Both the position numbers and the translations under genes were made by a program. Below are positions 6,809-7,394 of a stretch of DNA of 7,394 nucleotides, piece after piece (the first letter of the stretch is position 1; the number at the start of each line of letters is the position of its first letter). The DNA is from Phycisphaerae bacterium (GTDB lineage Bacteria > Planctomycetota > Phycisphaerae > UBA1845). The stretch covers positions 1 through 7,394 of the forward strand of contig JAJDDS010000159.1 of the NCBI GenBank assembly GCA_029260195.1, read 5' to 3'. The notes below the pieces were generated by a model, which made no database searches, was not told the origin of the DNA, and saw only the letters and a program-made list of their open reading frames with translations.

Positions 6809-6907
6809 GACCCGTGCCCAAGAGCATGCATATCGAGACTACGGTCGATGCAGAAGGAACACCCCGAGCGCCCCGGTCGAGACGGCTCGGAGACAGCGCT
6901 ACGGGTT
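6809..6907 (+). promoter_or_regulatory. Possible folded 5' leader (three-stem arrangement)
   Basis: Three sets of complementary segments lie inside the predicted leader. The closing stem pairs ACCCGT (6810-6815) with ACGGGT (6901-6906), extendable by a G-U pair at each end. Hairpin one pairs GCATATCGA (6828-6836) with TCGATGC (6845-6851), seven pairs with a 2-nt bulge. Hairpin two pairs CCGAGC (6864-6869) with GCTCGG (6885-6890). Together they draw as a three-way junction ending just before the ribosome binding site GGAG (6918-6921). I recognise no known riboswitch class, and short matches of this kind also occur by chance in GC-rich DNA. Confidence 0.28.
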
Positions 6908-6927
6908 CCAAGAGAATGGAGTAGACC

Positions 6928-7170
6928 ATGACGATTGAGCAGTTGCGGAAGATGCATCAGGCTCGCCCGTTTTCCCCATTCCGCGTTCACATGGCCGACG
7001 GGCGTCATCTCGATGTGGATCATCCCGAGTTTCTCGCCCACACTCCGGCCGGGCGTACGGTGATGATCGCCCGCCCGGACGAGAGTTTTGAAGTCATCGA
7101 CCTGATGCTGGTGACAAGCTTGGCCCCCATTAACGGCAAACCACGCTCGCGAAGGCCGCGAAAGAAGTAG
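6928..7170 (+). CDS. Short conserved-type protein of unknown function (MTIEQLRKMHQARPF family)
   Basis: This protein has 80 residues and is soluble, with no signal peptide or membrane segment. The opening MTIEQLRKMHQARPFSPF, the central HMADGRHLDVDHPEFL and the VMIARPDESFEVIDLMLVTSL stretch resemble, from memory, a short hypothetical protein family found repeatedly in planctomycete and related genomes, often in several copies per genome. I know no established function for it. The pattern suggests a small alpha/beta fold: one helix, then strands around the ADGR turn and the FEVIDL strand. The tail after residue 70 is very basic (RSRRPRKK), which could contact nucleic acid; this is inference. 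GGAG (6918-6921) lies 6 nt before the ATG. The gene appears to be a single transcription unit with its own promoter and inverted repeats right after the stop. Confidence 0.85.
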   Translation: MTIEQLRKMHQARPFSPFRVHMADGRHLDVDHPEFLAHTPAGRTVMIARPDESFEVIDLMLVTSLAPINGKPRSRRPRKK

Positions 7171-7201
7171 GCCGGGTATCGGCATCCAGACCGAAACCGG
7201 C
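7171..7201 (+). other. Hairpin directly after the stop of the 80-residue gene
   Basis: GCCGG (7171-7175) pairs with CCGGC (7197-7201). Inside it, TCGG (7179-7182) pairs with CCGA (7191-7194). A bulged G and one A-A mismatch lie between the two stems, leaving an 8-nt loop. The stem begins at the base after the TAG. No T-run follows directly. Confidence 0.4.
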
Positions 7202-7209
7202 AATCGCAA

Positions 7210-7267
7210 CGGTGTGCGATAGGGACCTGACGGTTCGCACGCCGGAACCTGAGGAGTTTTGTTTCTC
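7210..7267 (+). terminator. Long hairpin followed by a T-rich run; possible transcription terminator
   Basis: CGGTGTGCGA (7210-7219) pairs with TCGCACGCCG (7235-7244), ten pairs with a single G-U, around a 15-nt loop. This is the longest stem I found in the window. A T-rich stretch (GTTTTGTTTCT, 7256-7266) follows, but 11 nt after the stem rather than abutting it. It is therefore an atypical intrinsic terminator, or part of a larger structured RNA. Confidence 0.38.
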
Positions 7268-7394
7268 TGGAGGTACGCGGATGAGATAGAAACGCCGACG
7301 CTTGAGGATCAGCGTCAAAACAATACGTGGTTTCGGCCGCCATCTTGTCGTGAAAATTGGCAATTCTCAGTATCCAGGATGCGTGACCGGTGCC
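7261..7394. other. Non-coding end of window with further inverted repeats
   Basis: I see no supportable gene here. GTTTCT (7261-7266) can pair with AGAAAC (7288-7293). GACGCT (7297-7302) pairs with AGCGTC (7311-7316), and GA/TC inside extends the stem past one bulged T. AATTG and CAATT around a single G (7355-7365) make an operator-like palindrome in an AT-rich patch, extendable to 7352-7368 with one mismatch. An ATG at 7379 is too close to the window edge to assess. Confidence 0.4.

Noticed and set aside
6916..6924. Minimal ATG-GAG-TAG start-stop element just before the 80-residue gene
   Set aside because: The GGAG inside it is better explained as the ribosome binding site of the downstream ATG; there is no upstream site to initiate on it.
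6798..6938. 46-codon frame starting at ATG 6798 and overlapping the start of the 80-residue gene
   Set aside because: It sits at the predicted transcription start with no ribosome binding site, and its Arg-rich translation has no resemblance to anything known.
7379..7394. ATG near the window end as the start of another gene
   Set aside because: Only five codons are visible and the purine stretch before it is too close to act as a ribosome binding site.

Overview
The window looks like a piece of chromosome from a member of the Planctomycetota or a close relative, possibly Phycisphaerae-like. The DNA is GC-rich. Several protein types here are ones I associate with that group: a membrane polyferredoxin with a TPR tail, a large FG-GAP propeller protein ending in a paired Asp-rich (dockerin-like) calcium module, a secreted protein ending in a Cys-Gly motif + hydrophobic stretch + Arg cluster, and a short protein of the MTIEQLRKMHQARPF type. 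The assignment rests on architecture and memory of such proteins, not on a search.

Layout. Bases 1-1365 hold the 3'-part of an iron-sulfur membrane protein with C-terminal TPRs; its start lies outside the window. Bases 1448-2455 encode class I fructose-1,6-bisphosphatase (fbp), the most certain call. It converges, with only 10 bp between stops, on a reverse-strand gene (2466-3053) for a small secreted protein with a C-terminal sorting-type tail. After a 222-bp divergent spacer come acylphosphatase (3276-3551) and, 54 bp later, a 404-residue soluble protein I do not recognise (3606-4820). Then comes a 581-residue exported seven-repeat FG-GAP protein (4947-6692) with its own likely promoter. 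Last is an 80-residue protein of unknown function (6928-7170) behind the best sigma70-like promoter in the window and a leader that can be drawn as a folded structure. The last 224 bp contain no gene I can support but carry a series of inverted repeats.

How they work together. I see no single pathway. FBPase serves gluconeogenesis or sugar-phosphate cycling, and acylphosphatase is a housekeeping hydrolase that may be co-transcribed with the unknown 404-residue gene. The two exported proteins belong to the cell-envelope/extracellular inventory typical of these bacteria. The region looks like ordinary, slowly evolving chromosome: I see no transposase, integrase, tRNA, rRNA, CRISPR array or phage gene. 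The points most worth a second look are the structured non-coding stretches flanking the 80-residue gene, the C-terminal tail of the reverse-strand secreted protein, and the unassigned 404-residue protein.
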